Shown: piece after piece, positions 44,248 to 52,786 of the stretch
Layout: each line of letters starts with the position of its first letter
How positions within the stretch are numbered: position 1 is the stretch's first letter
From: Petrimonas sp. IBARAKI
GTDB taxonomy: Bacteria; Bacteroidota; Bacteroidia; Bacteroidales; Dysgonomonadaceae
Length of the DNA: 64,000 nucleotides
NCBI GenBank assembly: GCA_002356435.2
Contig: AP018040.2
Location: 558,001 to 622,000, forward strand
Reading direction: 5' to 3'
Made by a program: the position numbers and the translations under genes
The notes under the pieces: generated by a model
What the model saw: the letters and a program-made list of their open reading frames with translations, nothing else
Told to the model about the DNA's origin: nothing
The model's database searches: none

Positions 44248-45141
44248 ATGAAAGAAAACAATAAAGCACTTTTGTTTACTGTTATTGCTGTTGCCAGCTG
44301 GTCGACAGTTGCTTCTGCTTTCAAGATCGGGCTGCGTCACTACGGCTACTTTGAGCTGATCCTGGTTTCGGCCGTCACGGCGATGCTGATCTTTGCGGGG
44401 GTTATCACGGTCCAGAAAAAATGGCCTCTGTTGCGGAGGCTGACCCTTAAGGAGACGGGGAGCTATGCTTTTACCGGCTTGTTGAATCCTGCCATTTATT
44501 ACCTGATCCTTTTCAAGTCGTACGATTTGTTGCCGGCGCAGATTGCGCAACCCATCAATTATTTCTGGCCCATCCTGTTGGCCCTGTTGTTAGCGGTGAT
44601 CGAGAAAAAGCCTGTTCCCTTGTTCAAGTTTATCGGGATGACAATCTCGTTTGGCGGCGTGGTGCTGATCTCGGTGGGAACCGAAGGGATCGCCGGAGTA
44701 GAGCTCTCAAAACCGGGAGTCTTACTGGCTTTCTTCAGTGCGTTCCTGTGGGCTTCCTTCTGGATAGTGAACCGACGGAACAAAAACGTGGACGGTATCC
44801 TGGGTTTGTTCCTGAGTTTTATGTTCGGTTCCGTCTATCTGTCGCTGGCCACACTCTTTGTCCCGGTCAGCCTGGGTTCCTTGCAGGGGTTTTTGTCGGC
44901 CGTTTACGTGGGGTTGTTTGAAATGGCGGTGCCGTTTATCTTTTTCGGGCTGGCGTTACAGAAGACCACCAATCCCGCACTTACCAATCAGTTGTGTTAC
45001 CTTTCTCCCTTCATTTCCCTTTTTCTTATCCATGCGGTTTTGGGTGAAACCATCTATTTTACCACCTATATGGGCTTGTTCCTGATCGTTTTCGGCATTC
45101 TGCTAAACGAATATTTAAGCAAGCGCAGGGTTGCCGTTTAA
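44248..45141 (+). CDS. EamA/DMT-superfamily transporter
   Basis: 297 residues from ATG 44248 (MKENNKALLF); an upstream in-frame ATG at 44218 lies on the promoter. Ten predicted membrane helices in two EamA repeats, the first with SWSTVASAFKIGLRHYG and the second with ALQKTTNPALTNQLCYLSPFISLF. Typical roles are export of amino acids or small metabolites. Its location beside the branched-chain operon is suggestive but it is on the other strand with its own promoter. Substrate unknown. Confidence 0.85.
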   Translation: MKENNKALLFTVIAVASWSTVASAFKIGLRHYGYFELILVSAVTAMLIFAGVITVQKKWPLLRRLTLKETGSYAFTGLLNPAIYYLILFKSYDLLPAQIAQPINYFWPILLALLLAVIEKKPVPLFKFIGMTISFGGVVLISVGTEGIAGVELSKPGVLLAFFSAFLWASFWIVNRRNKNVDGILGLFLSFMFGSVYLSLATLFVPVSLGSLQGFLSAVYVGLFEMAVPFIFFGLALQKTTNPALTNQLCYLSPFISLFLIHAVLGETIYFTTYMGLFLIVFGILLNEYLSKRRVAV

Positions 45142-45308
45142 GCTGAAAATATCAACCGTTGTGAGGCAAGCTCGCTTGGATCCATGCTGGACGGTGGCGA
45201 AATCTGCGAGGCGAATTCTTTAAGGCTATTAGGATTAAGAAAAAATAACATTTTCTCGTGCAAGGTTTCGGCTTTTGCCGGATTTATAGGGTAACTGTAC
45301 AAACACGA

Positions 45309-46070
45309 ATGCAAAAATTAAAAACAATGAAAACTATGAAGATTACTCCTTTTCTTTTAACAGCGGGAATGCTGTTGGGCTTTCTGCTTTTACCGTCCTG
45401 CCTGGACGACGACAATGATGTGAACCGCTTATATCCGAATGCGCTGGTGACCGTTAAGCATGCGGGGGATAAAACTGTTTTTCTGCAGTTGGACGACAAG
45501 ACGACACTACTTCCCGTGAACCTGACAACCTCACCCTTTGGGGAAAAAGAAGTGCGGGCGCTGGTAAACTACGAAGAAGTGGACAAGCCAGGCAGCGGAT
45601 ACGACCAGGCGGTACACGTGAACTGGATAGACAGTATCCGTACGAAACCGATGGCGCCTAATCTGGGGACTGAAAACGATACGAAGTACGGTATCGACCC
45701 CGTTGAGATTGTGGGCGACTGGGTGACCGTTGCCGAAGACGGCTATCTCACGCTGCGATTCAGGACGCAGTGGGGCTATCCGCGGGTTGTCCACTCCGTG
45801 AACCTTATCCCGGCCAACAATCCCGAAAACCCGTATGAGGTGGAATTCCGTCACAACTCCAACGGAGATATAGGAGAACGGTTTGGCGACGGCCTCGTGG
45901 CTTTCCGGCTCAACAGCCTGCCCGACACGGAAGGGAATACGGTAAAGCTGAAGTTGAAATGGAAATCGTTTAGCGGCGAGAAATCGGTTGAGTTCGACTA
46001 TAAAACGCGTGCCGCGACGCCCGCCAGCTCTGCCATCGCTGCTGAGCGCAGCGTGATCCCATTGCAATAA
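45309..46070 (+). CDS. NigD-like lipoprotein
   Basis: 253 residues from ATG 45309; ATGs at 45327 and 45336 are also possible starts. Lipoprotein signal with LLLPSC followed by an acidic LDDDNDV, the usual outer-membrane export signal in Bacteroidetes. The body fits the NigD-like two-domain proteins (an OB-like N-terminal domain and a beta-sandwich C-terminal domain): DDKTTLLPVNL, VNWIDSIRTK, and EIVGDWVTVAEDGYLTLRF. The family was named from bacteriocin-linked genes in Prevotella but its function is unknown. It precedes the ECF sigma gene by 149 nt on the same strand and is probably transcribed separately. Confidence 0.8.
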   Translation: MQKLKTMKTMKITPFLLTAGMLLGFLLLPSCLDDDNDVNRLYPNALVTVKHAGDKTVFLQLDDKTTLLPVNLTTSPFGEKEVRALVNYEEVDKPGSGYDQAVHVNWIDSIRTKPMAPNLGTENDTKYGIDPVEIVGDWVTVAEDGYLTLRFRTQWGYPRVVHSVNLIPANNPENPYEVEFRHNSNGDIGERFGDGLVAFRLNSLPDTEGNTVKLKLKWKSFSGEKSVEFDYKTRAATPASSAIAAERSVIPLQ

Positions 46071-46114
46071 CCGCTTGCCGGGAGCATCCGCTTCGGCAAC
46101 CGTGCCACAAAGGG

Positions 46115-46148
46115 TTGTTTCAAAAATCGACAAAAGGCTGTACCTTTG
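46115..46148 (+). promoter_or_regulatory. Putative promoter of the sigma factor operon
   Basis: TACCTTTG (46141-46148) is a perfect -7 box. A T-rich TTGTTT (46115-46120) lies 20 nt upstream at the -33 position. Leader to the sigma ATG is about 65 nt. Confidence 0.5.
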
Positions 46149-46162
46149 CGTGATAAAGGTAC
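46140..46162 (+). repeat. Perfect inverted repeat over the sigma-operon promoter
   Basis: GTACCTTT (46140-46147), 7-nt gap, AAAGGTAC (46155-46162). The left arm contains the -7 box and the right arm covers the likely transcription start. It could be an operator for a dimeric regulator or form a hairpin at the 5' end of the mRNA. Confidence 0.75.
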
Positions 46163-46219
46163 ACCTTTTTCGTAAAGGGAGAGCGTGTATTTTAGTGTTG
46201 GTTCGAACAAAATCCGTTA

Positions 46220-46789
46220 ATGATCAGAGACGAAAACAAAGAGCAGGCCCTTCTTCAGCAGATTGTACGCGGTAATACGATGGCCATGAAGAAGTTTTAC
46301 GACACCTATTCGGGGTATCTTACCGCGGTATGCTCTCGTTACATCGCTGACAAAGAGGATGTAAAAGATATCTTACAAGAAAGCTTCATCAAAATTTTCA
46401 AAGCAGTAGATAAGTTCGAATATAAAGGGGCGGGATCGTTAAAAGCGTGGTCGGCCCGCATTGTAGTCAATGAAGCGTTGAGACATATCCGGGAAAGCAA
46501 TAAGCTGAAGGTTATAAACCTCCCCGGTGAGGAGCTGCCCGACATGGCCGATGACCGTGAGCCTGATTTCAATGAGATACCCACGCAGGTTATCCTGGAA
46601 ATGATCCGGAAGTTACCTGTGGGCTACCGGACCGTATTTAACCTGTATGTTTTTGAGGAAAAAAGTCACAAGGAAATTGCTTCGATACTGAGCATTTCTG
46701 AAAGTACTTCTGCCTCGCAGTTACACAGAGCCAAAGGCTTGTTGATGCAAGAGATAGATTTGTATCGGTTTAAAAAAATGGCACTATGA
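46220..46789 (+). CDS. RNA polymerase ECF-type sigma factor
   Basis: 189 residues. Sigma-70 region 2 (about 22-90): FYDTYSGYLTAVCSRYIADKEDVKDILQ is given here as FYDTYSGYLTAVCSRYI and DKEDVKDILQESFIKIF, the core-binding and -10 recognition helices. Region 4 (about 128-180): LPVGYRTVFNLYVFEEKSHKEIA and ISESTSASQLHRAKGLL as two pieces, the helix-turn-helix for the -35. It overlaps by 4 nt the next gene, which carries an anti-sigma-like N-terminus. The pair probably forms a signal-responsive regulon switch. Confidence 0.92.
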   Translation: MIRDENKEQALLQQIVRGNTMAMKKFYDTYSGYLTAVCSRYIADKEDVKDILQESFIKIFKAVDKFEYKGAGSLKAWSARIVVNEALRHIRESNKLKVINLPGEELPDMADDREPDFNEIPTQVILEMIRKLPVGYRTVFNLYVFEEKSHKEIASILSISESTSASQLHRAKGLLMQEIDLYRFKKMAL

Positions 46790-48045
46790 ATAATCAATGG
46801 CAGGATAACCTGCGCAATCGGATGGAGCATCACGAAGAGCCTGTTCCCGAAGGTTTGTGGGAGAGCGTCGAGCAGGTGATTAGCGCCGGGAGCTCCGTGG
46901 GGACAAAGCCGGCGGGACAACGGATCCGGTTGTGGGACAAGCGTATCGGGGCAGTAGCAGCAGTGGGGATTGTTTTGTTTTTTATCGGGTTGTACACGTT
47001 GAAGGAAAATCAAAAAAACATACAGCTCGTAGAACAGAGACAGCCAGAACTGCCTGCTCCCGTTGCGCATCCCGACAAAGAACCGCTCTTGGCGCACCGT
47101 ACTGAAAATGAAAAACCGGAAACGGAAAAAAAGTTGCGTGGAGCTAAAGGAGAGGAAACAGCTAAAACAGCGGAAACAGTGAGGACAGCGGATGTTGTTG
47201 AAGCGGCTGAACGGCAAAGCGAAGAAATCCCGCGTCAGGGAGAGCCCGAAAATTCTCCTTCTCCCCGTGTTGACCGGAAATACAGTCCGGAAACTAACGA
47301 CGGGCAGGCGTTTCGCTTGCCGGCACGGCGGCGTAACGGCAGGCCCGCAAAATGGCAGACGGACCTTTATGCGTCGAACATCCCGTCGGGTTCCGCCAAA
47401 CATTACGACGGATACCGCAGCTTTACCCCTTTTGGGTTAAAATCGGAGGAAGAGGAGCATGTGCTGGCCGCAGGTTCGGGTTTGCCCGGCGATTTTATTG
47501 TGGGGAAGGAGTACCGGCACGTCTATACCGACGTCAAGCATTTTCAGCCGGTCACGCTGGGTGTTTCGCTGAAGTACAACCTCAGCGACAGCTGGAGCAT
47601 CACGAGCGGCCTCAACTATACCGTTCTCTCCTCGCAGTTAAGCACGGGAAGCTACAACCATTACTACAACAGCCGGCAGACGCTGCACTACCTGGGCCTC
47701 CCGGTAACTGTTAACTACACCGTCTGGCGCTCCGGCCAATTATCAACGTATATCTCCGGCGGTGGGATGGTGGAGAAGAACGTCGCGGGCGCACTGTCCA
47801 CCGATTATATTGTGGACAATAAAATTGAAGAGCGTAGGCAGGAAGGGTTGTCCGTTAAACCGCTGCAATGGTCTGTAAGCTCCGCCGCCGGCATGGAGTA
47901 CCGGTTGTGGAAAGGCATCGGATTGTATGCCGAACCGGGAGTGACCTACCATTTCAGGAACAGCAGCGGAGTGGAAACGATTTATCGGGAAAAGCCGTTG
48001 AACTTCAACATCAGGCTGGGACTGCGCTTTTCTTTCAATGAATAA
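46786..48045 (+). CDS. Anti-sigma-like protein fused through one membrane helix to a C-terminal beta-barrel
   Basis: 419 residues. Cytoplasmic N-terminal segment (1-52) with NNQWQDNLRNRMEHHEEPVPEGLWE, of the kind found in membrane proteins encoded after ECF sigma genes; one membrane helix (about 54-72); a low-complexity, charged Glu/Lys/Arg/Pro linker (about 75-200); then an outer-membrane-type beta-barrel (about 225-419; SWSITSGLNYTVLSSQLS ... YLGLPVTVNYTV ... GIGLYAEPGVTYHF) ending in Phe-containing FNIRLGLRFSF. There is no cleavable signal peptide. The layout suggests a protein tying outer-membrane state to sigma activity across the periplasm (inference). Overlaps the sigma stop by 4 nt. 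Confidence 0.75.
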   Translation: MNNQWQDNLRNRMEHHEEPVPEGLWESVEQVISAGSSVGTKPAGQRIRLWDKRIGAVAAVGIVLFFIGLYTLKENQKNIQLVEQRQPELPAPVAHPDKEPLLAHRTENEKPETEKKLRGAKGEETAKTAETVRTADVVEAAERQSEEIPRQGEPENSPSPRVDRKYSPETNDGQAFRLPARRRNGRPAKWQTDLYASNIPSGSAKHYDGYRSFTPFGLKSEEEEHVLAAGSGLPGDFIVGKEYRHVYTDVKHFQPVTLGVSLKYNLSDSWSITSGLNYTVLSSQLSTGSYNHYYNSRQTLHYLGLPVTVNYTVWRSGQLSTYISGGGMVEKNVAGALSTDYIVDNKIEERRQEGLSVKPLQWSVSSAAGMEYRLWKGIGLYAEPGVTYHFRNSSGVETIYREKPLNFNIRLGLRFSFNE

Positions 48046-48052
48046 AACCCAC

Positions 48053-48082
48053 AAAAAAACCATCCTGAAGGATGGTTTTTTT
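48053..48082. terminator. Bidirectional intrinsic terminator
   Basis: Perfect 13-bp stem: AAAAAAACCATCC (48053-48065), loop TGAA, GGATGGTTTTTTT (48070-48082). It lies between the convergent ends of the barrel gene and nqrF, with a T-run on both strands. Confidence 0.9.
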
Positions 48083-48086
48083 ATGT

Positions 48087-49361
48087 TTATCCGAAATCGT
48101 CGAACATGATCATTTCCGGCGGAACGCCGAGACTGTCGAGCATCCGCTGTACGGCTGCCGCCATTGGCCCGGGGCCACACATGTAGTATTCAATATCTTC
48201 AGGAGCATCGTGATCCTTCAAGTACGTGTCGTGAATCACCTGATGTACGAACCCGGCGGTGTACTTCACGCCTGCGGCATCGGCTGCCGGATCGGGACGG
48301 TCCAGCGCCAGGTGGAACGAGAAGTTGGGAAACTCGCGTTCCAGCTCGTAGAAATCTTCCAGGTAAAAAGCCTCCATCAATGCACGTGCACCGTAGAAGT
48401 AAGACATTTTGCGGTCGGTGGTCTTCAGCGTCTTCATCATGTGCATGATTTGCGCGCGTAAGGGGGCCATCCCGGCGCCACCGCCCACCCAAAGCATTTC
48501 GCGCTTGCTGTTGTAGATGGGGTGGAAATCGCCGTAGGGGCCGGACATGGTTACTTTATCGCCCGGCTTCAGGTTGAATATATAGGACGATACGATACCC
48601 GGGTTCACGTTCATCCATGTGTTTTTTGCCCGGTCGAACGGCGGAGTGGCCACACGCACGTTCAACTTGATAATATCGCCTTCGGCAGGATAGTTTGCCA
48701 TGGAGTAAGCACGAATGGTCTCTTCATCATTCTTGACGGTCAGGTCCCACATCTTAAACTTGTCCCACTCGGGTTTATACTGTTCATCGATCGCGAAATC
48801 GGTATATTTCAACTCGTATTTGGGCACTTTTATCTGGCTGTAGGAGCCGGGGATAAAATCCAAATGCTCGCCGTCGGGCAGCCGCACCACAAATTCCTTG
48901 ATGAAGGTAGCCACGTTGTTGTTGGAAACGACCTCGCATTCCCATTCCTTAACGCCAAATACCTCTTCCGGCACGACGATATTCATATCTTCTTTCACCT
49001 TTACCTGGCAGCTGAGGCGCCAATTGGCCATCTGCTCCTTGCGGCTGAAGTGTCCGGTTTCGGTCGGGAGGATTTCTCCGCCTCCGTTCAGCACCTGGCA
49101 GCGGCATTGTCCGCATGTCCCTCCGCCGCCACACGCGGACGAGAGGAATATGTTCTGTGATTGCAGCGTATTAAGCAGGGTTGACCCCATGGGAACTTCT
49201 AGATTTTTCTCTTTATTGACGGTAATCTTCACATTTCCGGAAGGCATCAGCTTTGCTTTGGCCACCAGAATGACAATTACCAAGATCAGAATTATCAACA
49301 AGAAAACCACTACACTGGTTAAGATGGTTATTCCGCCTGAACTCATTAACAACACATTCAT
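48087..49361 (-). CDS. nqrF: Na+-translocating NADH:quinone reductase subunit F
   Basis: 424 residues. N-terminal membrane helix (about 10-34), then a plant-type 2Fe-2S ferredoxin domain with Cys77, Cys83, Cys86 and Cys118 (spacing as in Vibrio NqrF), then a ferredoxin-NADP reductase-like FAD/NADH domain (RAYSMANYP for FAD, GGGAGMAPLRAQI and YYMCGPGPM for NADH). It is the electron entry subunit, taking hydride from NADH. Last gene of the nqr operon; ends at the shared terminator. Confidence 0.96.
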   Translation of the reverse strand: MNVLLMSSGGITILTSVVVFLLIILILVIVILVAKAKLMPSGNVKITVNKEKNLEVPMGSTLLNTLQSQNIFLSSACGGGGTCGQCRCQVLNGGGEILPTETGHFSRKEQMANWRLSCQVKVKEDMNIVVPEEVFGVKEWECEVVSNNNVATFIKEFVVRLPDGEHLDFIPGSYSQIKVPKYELKYTDFAIDEQYKPEWDKFKMWDLTVKNDEETIRAYSMANYPAEGDIIKLNVRVATPPFDRAKNTWMNVNPGIVSSYIFNLKPGDKVTMSGPYGDFHPIYNSKREMLWVGGGAGMAPLRAQIMHMMKTLKTTDRKMSYFYGARALMEAFYLEDFYELEREFPNFSFHLALDRPDPAADAAGVKYTAGFVHQVIHDTYLKDHDAPEDIEYYMCGPGPMAAAVQRMLDSLGVPPEMIMFDDFG

Positions 49362-49422
49362 TGTATATCCTGTTTTTTTATTTTGAAAACTTTGTTTATT
49401 TTAATTGGCGTTGAGCTTACTG

Positions 49423-50037
49423 TTAAATATTGATTCCCGAGAAACTCATGAATCCAATGGCCATCAAGGCCGTGATGATAAATGTTATGCCCAATCCTTT
49501 CAGCGGTTTGGGAACGTGGGAATATTCCAGTTTCTCCCGGATGGCTGCCATACCAACGATGGCCAGCATCCAGCCGATACCGGATCCGAACCCGTAAGCG
49601 GTGGCCATGCCCACGTTGGCAAATTCGCGTTGCTGCATGAACAGTGACCCTCCGAGGATGGCACAGTTTACGGCAATCAACGGTAGAAAAATACCCAGCG
49701 AGTTGTACAGGGCGGGGCTGAACCGTTCAACCACCATTTCAACCAGTTGCGTAAACGATGCAATAACGGCGATAAAAATGAGCAGGCTGAACACACTCAG
49801 GTCGACCGTTGCAAGTTGCGGGCCCAACCACGATAAAGCACCTGCCTTAAGTACGTAGTTTTCGAGCATATAATTGATGGGCAGGGTGAGCACGAGAACG
49901 AAAGTGACCGCAATGCCCAGCCCGAAAGCTGTCTTAACGTTTTTTGATACAGCAAGATAGGAACACATACCCAGGAAGTATGCGAATATCATATTGTCTA
50001 CAAATATCGATCTTACAATTAGACTAATAGCATCCAT
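49423..50037 (-). CDS. nqrE: Na+-translocating NADH:quinone reductase subunit E
   Basis: 204 residues, six membrane helices, RnfA/NqrE family. Key segments are [18 protein letters not shown] and [13 protein letters not shown], each with one of the conserved membrane cysteines that carry the intramembrane Fe-S centre with NqrD. Follows nqrD by 77 nt. Confidence 0.95.
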   Translation of the reverse strand: MDAISLIVRSIFVDNMIFAYFLGMCSYLAVSKNVKTAFGLGIAVTFVLVLTLPINYMLENYVLKAGALSWLGPQLATVDLSVFSLLIFIAVIASFTQLVEMVVERFSPALYNSLGIFLPLIAVNCAILGGSLFMQQREFANVGMATAYGFGSGIGWMLAIVGMAAIREKLEYSHVPKPLKGLGITFIITALMAIGFMSFSGINI

Positions 50038-50114
50038 ATTTATTTTTTTATTTTTGTTTTACGATAATTTTTCGATAAATACTCGATAGTTATCCGGTTA
50101 ACACGCGTAGCGCA

Positions 50115-50747
50115 CTAATTGGTCCCTTCCTGTAAATCCTTGTTTTTCGACCGGTGTACCCAGATGATGACCGCGACAAGGATCAACGCCATGGGGGCCA
50201 GCATCATAAGACCGTTGTTTTCGTAACCGGCACTGTATGCTGCCTGCGGGATGACTTTGTATCCGAGTAGCGTGCCGGATCCCAGCAGTTCGCGGAAGAA
50301 GCCCACCGTTACCAGTATCCATCCGTATCCCAGTCCGTTACCGATCCCGTCGAGGAACGAAGGCCACGGCCCGTTGCCCAGGGCAAACGCTTCCAGGCGC
50401 CCCATCAGTATACAGTTCGTAACGATCAGTCCCACAAAAACCGACAGCTGCTTGTTCACGTCGTAAGCAAATGCTTTGAGTACTTCGCTCACGATGGTCA
50501 CCAATGCGGCCACCACCACCAGTTGAACGATGATACGGATACGGTTGGGGATGGTTTTTCTCAACAGCGAGATAATAACGTTTCCGAAAGCGGTGACAAT
50601 GGTTACGGCGATGGCCATTACCAATGACGGTTCCAGCTTGGACGTTACAGCCAGTGCCGAACAGATGCCGAGCACCTGTACCAGGATAGGGTTATTTTTA
50701 TTGAGAGGCCCTAACAGAGCCTGTTTTGCTTTTGCTGATAATGCCAT
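50115..50747 (-). CDS. nqrD: Na+-translocating NADH:quinone reductase subunit D
   Basis: 210 residues, six membrane helices, RnfE/NqrD family. LVQVLGICSALAVTSKLEPSL is given here as LVQVLGICSALAVTSK; with VTNCILMGRLEAFALGN it supplies the two conserved cysteines. Forms the Na+ channel core with NqrE. Follows nqrC by 29 nt. Confidence 0.95.
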   Translation of the reverse strand: MALSAKAKQALLGPLNKNNPILVQVLGICSALAVTSKLEPSLVMAIAVTIVTAFGNVIISLLRKTIPNRIRIIVQLVVVAALVTIVSEVLKAFAYDVNKQLSVFVGLIVTNCILMGRLEAFALGNGPWPSFLDGIGNGLGYGWILVTVGFFRELLGSGTLLGYKVIPQAAYSAGYENNGLMMLAPMALILVAVIIWVHRSKNKDLQEGTN

Positions 50748-50776
50748 ATTCTTATCGTTTTATAATGAATGCGGAT

Positions 50777-51472
50777 CTATTTTCCGTCATTTAATTGCAG
50801 TAAAAAATTCTTGTACTCTCCCACGCTTTCCAGCAACATCGCGTCAACTCCTTTACTGGTGATGGTGCCACCCGATATTCCGTCGACATAGTCTCTTTCG
50901 GAGTTGGTTTGCCCGGGTTTAACCACGGCTATGGATTTAAATTCGCCGTTTTTTATCAGCTCTTTCCCGTTGAATTGATTCCTGAAAGCGGGGTATACTA
51001 TTTCTGCCCCCAGCCCCGGAGTTTCACCCGCGTGTCCAAATTCGGAACCGTAAACGGTACTGCCGTTGCCTTCTACGGAGAGGTATCCCCAGATAGGCCC
51101 CCACAGGCCGGTGCCATTCATGGGGATAATGTATTTTTTGGAACCTTCCACTTCCGCTTCATAGACAGCAAGCCCTTCCCCTTCGCCCGAAAAAGCGGGA
51201 TCGGTGGGCTCAATTCCCTCCGTGCCGTCAATCTTTACTCCTTCGGGAGTAATGAGGTAGGCCGATTTAACCAGGGTTCTGTAGATGCCGTCGGCTTCGG
51301 CCGGGGAGGCATCAACGCGCAGCGACCGGAGGATCTGCTGCATCTTGTCGATATTCACGTTTGCAGTTTGTCTGTCGCTCAACACCTGGTGGGTGAAGGC
51401 CAGACCTATGGCAACGATAATCACCATTACCGATGCGTATATTATTGTATATGTGCTATTTTCTCTGTTCAT
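50777..51472 (-). CDS. nqrC: Na+-translocating NADH:quinone reductase subunit C
   Basis: 231 residues. One N-terminal membrane helix (about 8-26) and a periplasmic FMN-binding domain. The covalent FMN site is DGISGGTITSKG; ApbE normally recognises Dxx(S/T)GAT and here the Ala is Gly, with the flavin-accepting Thr kept. Follows nqrB by 40 nt. Confidence 0.94.
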   Translation of the reverse strand: MNRENSTYTIIYASVMVIIVAIGLAFTHQVLSDRQTANVNIDKMQQILRSLRVDASPAEADGIYRTLVKSAYLITPEGVKIDGTEGIEPTDPAFSGEGEGLAVYEAEVEGSKKYIIPMNGTGLWGPIWGYLSVEGNGSTVYGSEFGHAGETPGLGAEIVYPAFRNQFNGKELIKNGEFKSIAVVKPGQTNSERDYVDGISGGTITSKGVDAMLLESVGEYKNFLLQLNDGK

Positions 51473-51512
51473 AGTTCAATTGTATTCAGTAGTTATTCAG
51501 AAACGCGAATCC

Positions 51513-52718
51513 CTATTTTTTCACGGCAGTTCGTTTTAAGCGGCGTTTGATGTTGGCATCCACCACATAGAAATCGATCAGCGGAGCGAAAGCGTTCATA
51601 AACAGGATGGCAAGCATCATGCCTTCGGGATACCCCGGGTTGAAGATACGGATCAGGATGGCCACCACACCAATCAGAAAACCATATATCCATTTCCCCT
51701 TTTCCGTGCGTGCCGATGTCACCGGATCGGTTGCCATGAATACAGCCCCGAAAGCGAAACCGCCAAGCAGGAAGTGATACACCGGCGGCATTTCCATAGC
51801 GGCATTTTGTGCGAGCAAATTAAGCAGGGCAACGGTGAACAGCCCTCCCAGGAAGACGGAAGTCATCGTTTTCCAGCTTCCTACGCCCGTGATAATCAGT
51901 AGGATGGCACCCAGCAGTATAGCCAGGGTGGATACCTCACCGACCGACCCGGGAATTAATCCGATAAACATATCCCACAACGACAAAGGATTACCTGTGA
52001 TTCCCAGGAAAGAGAAGTCTCCGAAACGTGAAACGTCCGATACGGCAAGTTGTCCGAGCGGTGTTGCACCGGAAAAGCCGTCTACAACATTTCCTCCACC
52101 CAGGCCGAACGTGTCGGCAGTGCGTACCCATACCTGATCGCCCGACATTTTAGAGGGATAGGCAAAGAACAAGAATGCGCGGGCGATCAACGCCACGTTA
52201 AAAATATTGTATCCGGTTCCGCCAAAAACTTCCTTCGCAAAAATGACGGAGAACGCAGTGGCTACGGCAATCATCCAGAGCGGGGTGTCCACGGGTAAAA
52301 TCATCGGGATAAGCAATCCCGAGACCAAAAAACCTTCGGCCACTTCTTCCTTCTTCATCTGAGCCATGGCAAATTCGATGCCCAGGCCCACCACGTAGGA
52401 AACAACGATCTGTGGAAGCATGGCTAAAAGTCCGTAGAGGAAAGTTCCCACAAAGCCTGCCTGAACGTTTATGGCCAGATAATGCTGGTAACCCACATTA
52501 TACATCCCCATGAGCAATGCCGGAATAAGTGCGAGTATCACGATAACCATCGTACGTTTTGAGTCTCTGGCATCGTGGATATGTACTCCCGATTTCGATG
52601 TCTTGTTGGGTACGTACAGGAAGGTTTCAAAGGCATCGTATGTAGAATTCAACCAATGAAATTTACCTCCTTCTTCGAAATTCGGTTTTATTTTATCGAG
52701 AAATTTTCTTAACGACAT
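51513..52718 (-). CDS. nqrB: Na+-translocating NADH:quinone reductase subunit B
   Basis: 401 residues, about ten membrane helices. Covalent FMN site DGFSGATPLGQL (SGAT motif) and the C-terminal MATDPVTSARTEKGKW segment typical of RnfD/NqrB. It is the main membrane subunit for Na+ translocation and riboflavin/quinone chemistry. Follows nqrA by 68 nt. Confidence 0.96.
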   Translation of the reverse strand: MSLRKFLDKIKPNFEEGGKFHWLNSTYDAFETFLYVPNKTSKSGVHIHDARDSKRTMVIVILALIPALLMGMYNVGYQHYLAINVQAGFVGTFLYGLLAMLPQIVVSYVVGLGIEFAMAQMKKEEVAEGFLVSGLLIPMILPVDTPLWMIAVATAFSVIFAKEVFGGTGYNIFNVALIARAFLFFAYPSKMSGDQVWVRTADTFGLGGGNVVDGFSGATPLGQLAVSDVSRFGDFSFLGITGNPLSLWDMFIGLIPGSVGEVSTLAILLGAILLIITGVGSWKTMTSVFLGGLFTVALLNLLAQNAAMEMPPVYHFLLGGFAFGAVFMATDPVTSARTEKGKWIYGFLIGVVAILIRIFNPGYPEGMMLAILFMNAFAPLIDFYVVDANIKRRLKRTAVKK

Positions 52719-52786
52719 TTATTTTATCTGTTTTAATTTATTGTTATTCTATATTTGTCAATGCGTTGAGCGGAGGGCCGTACCGG

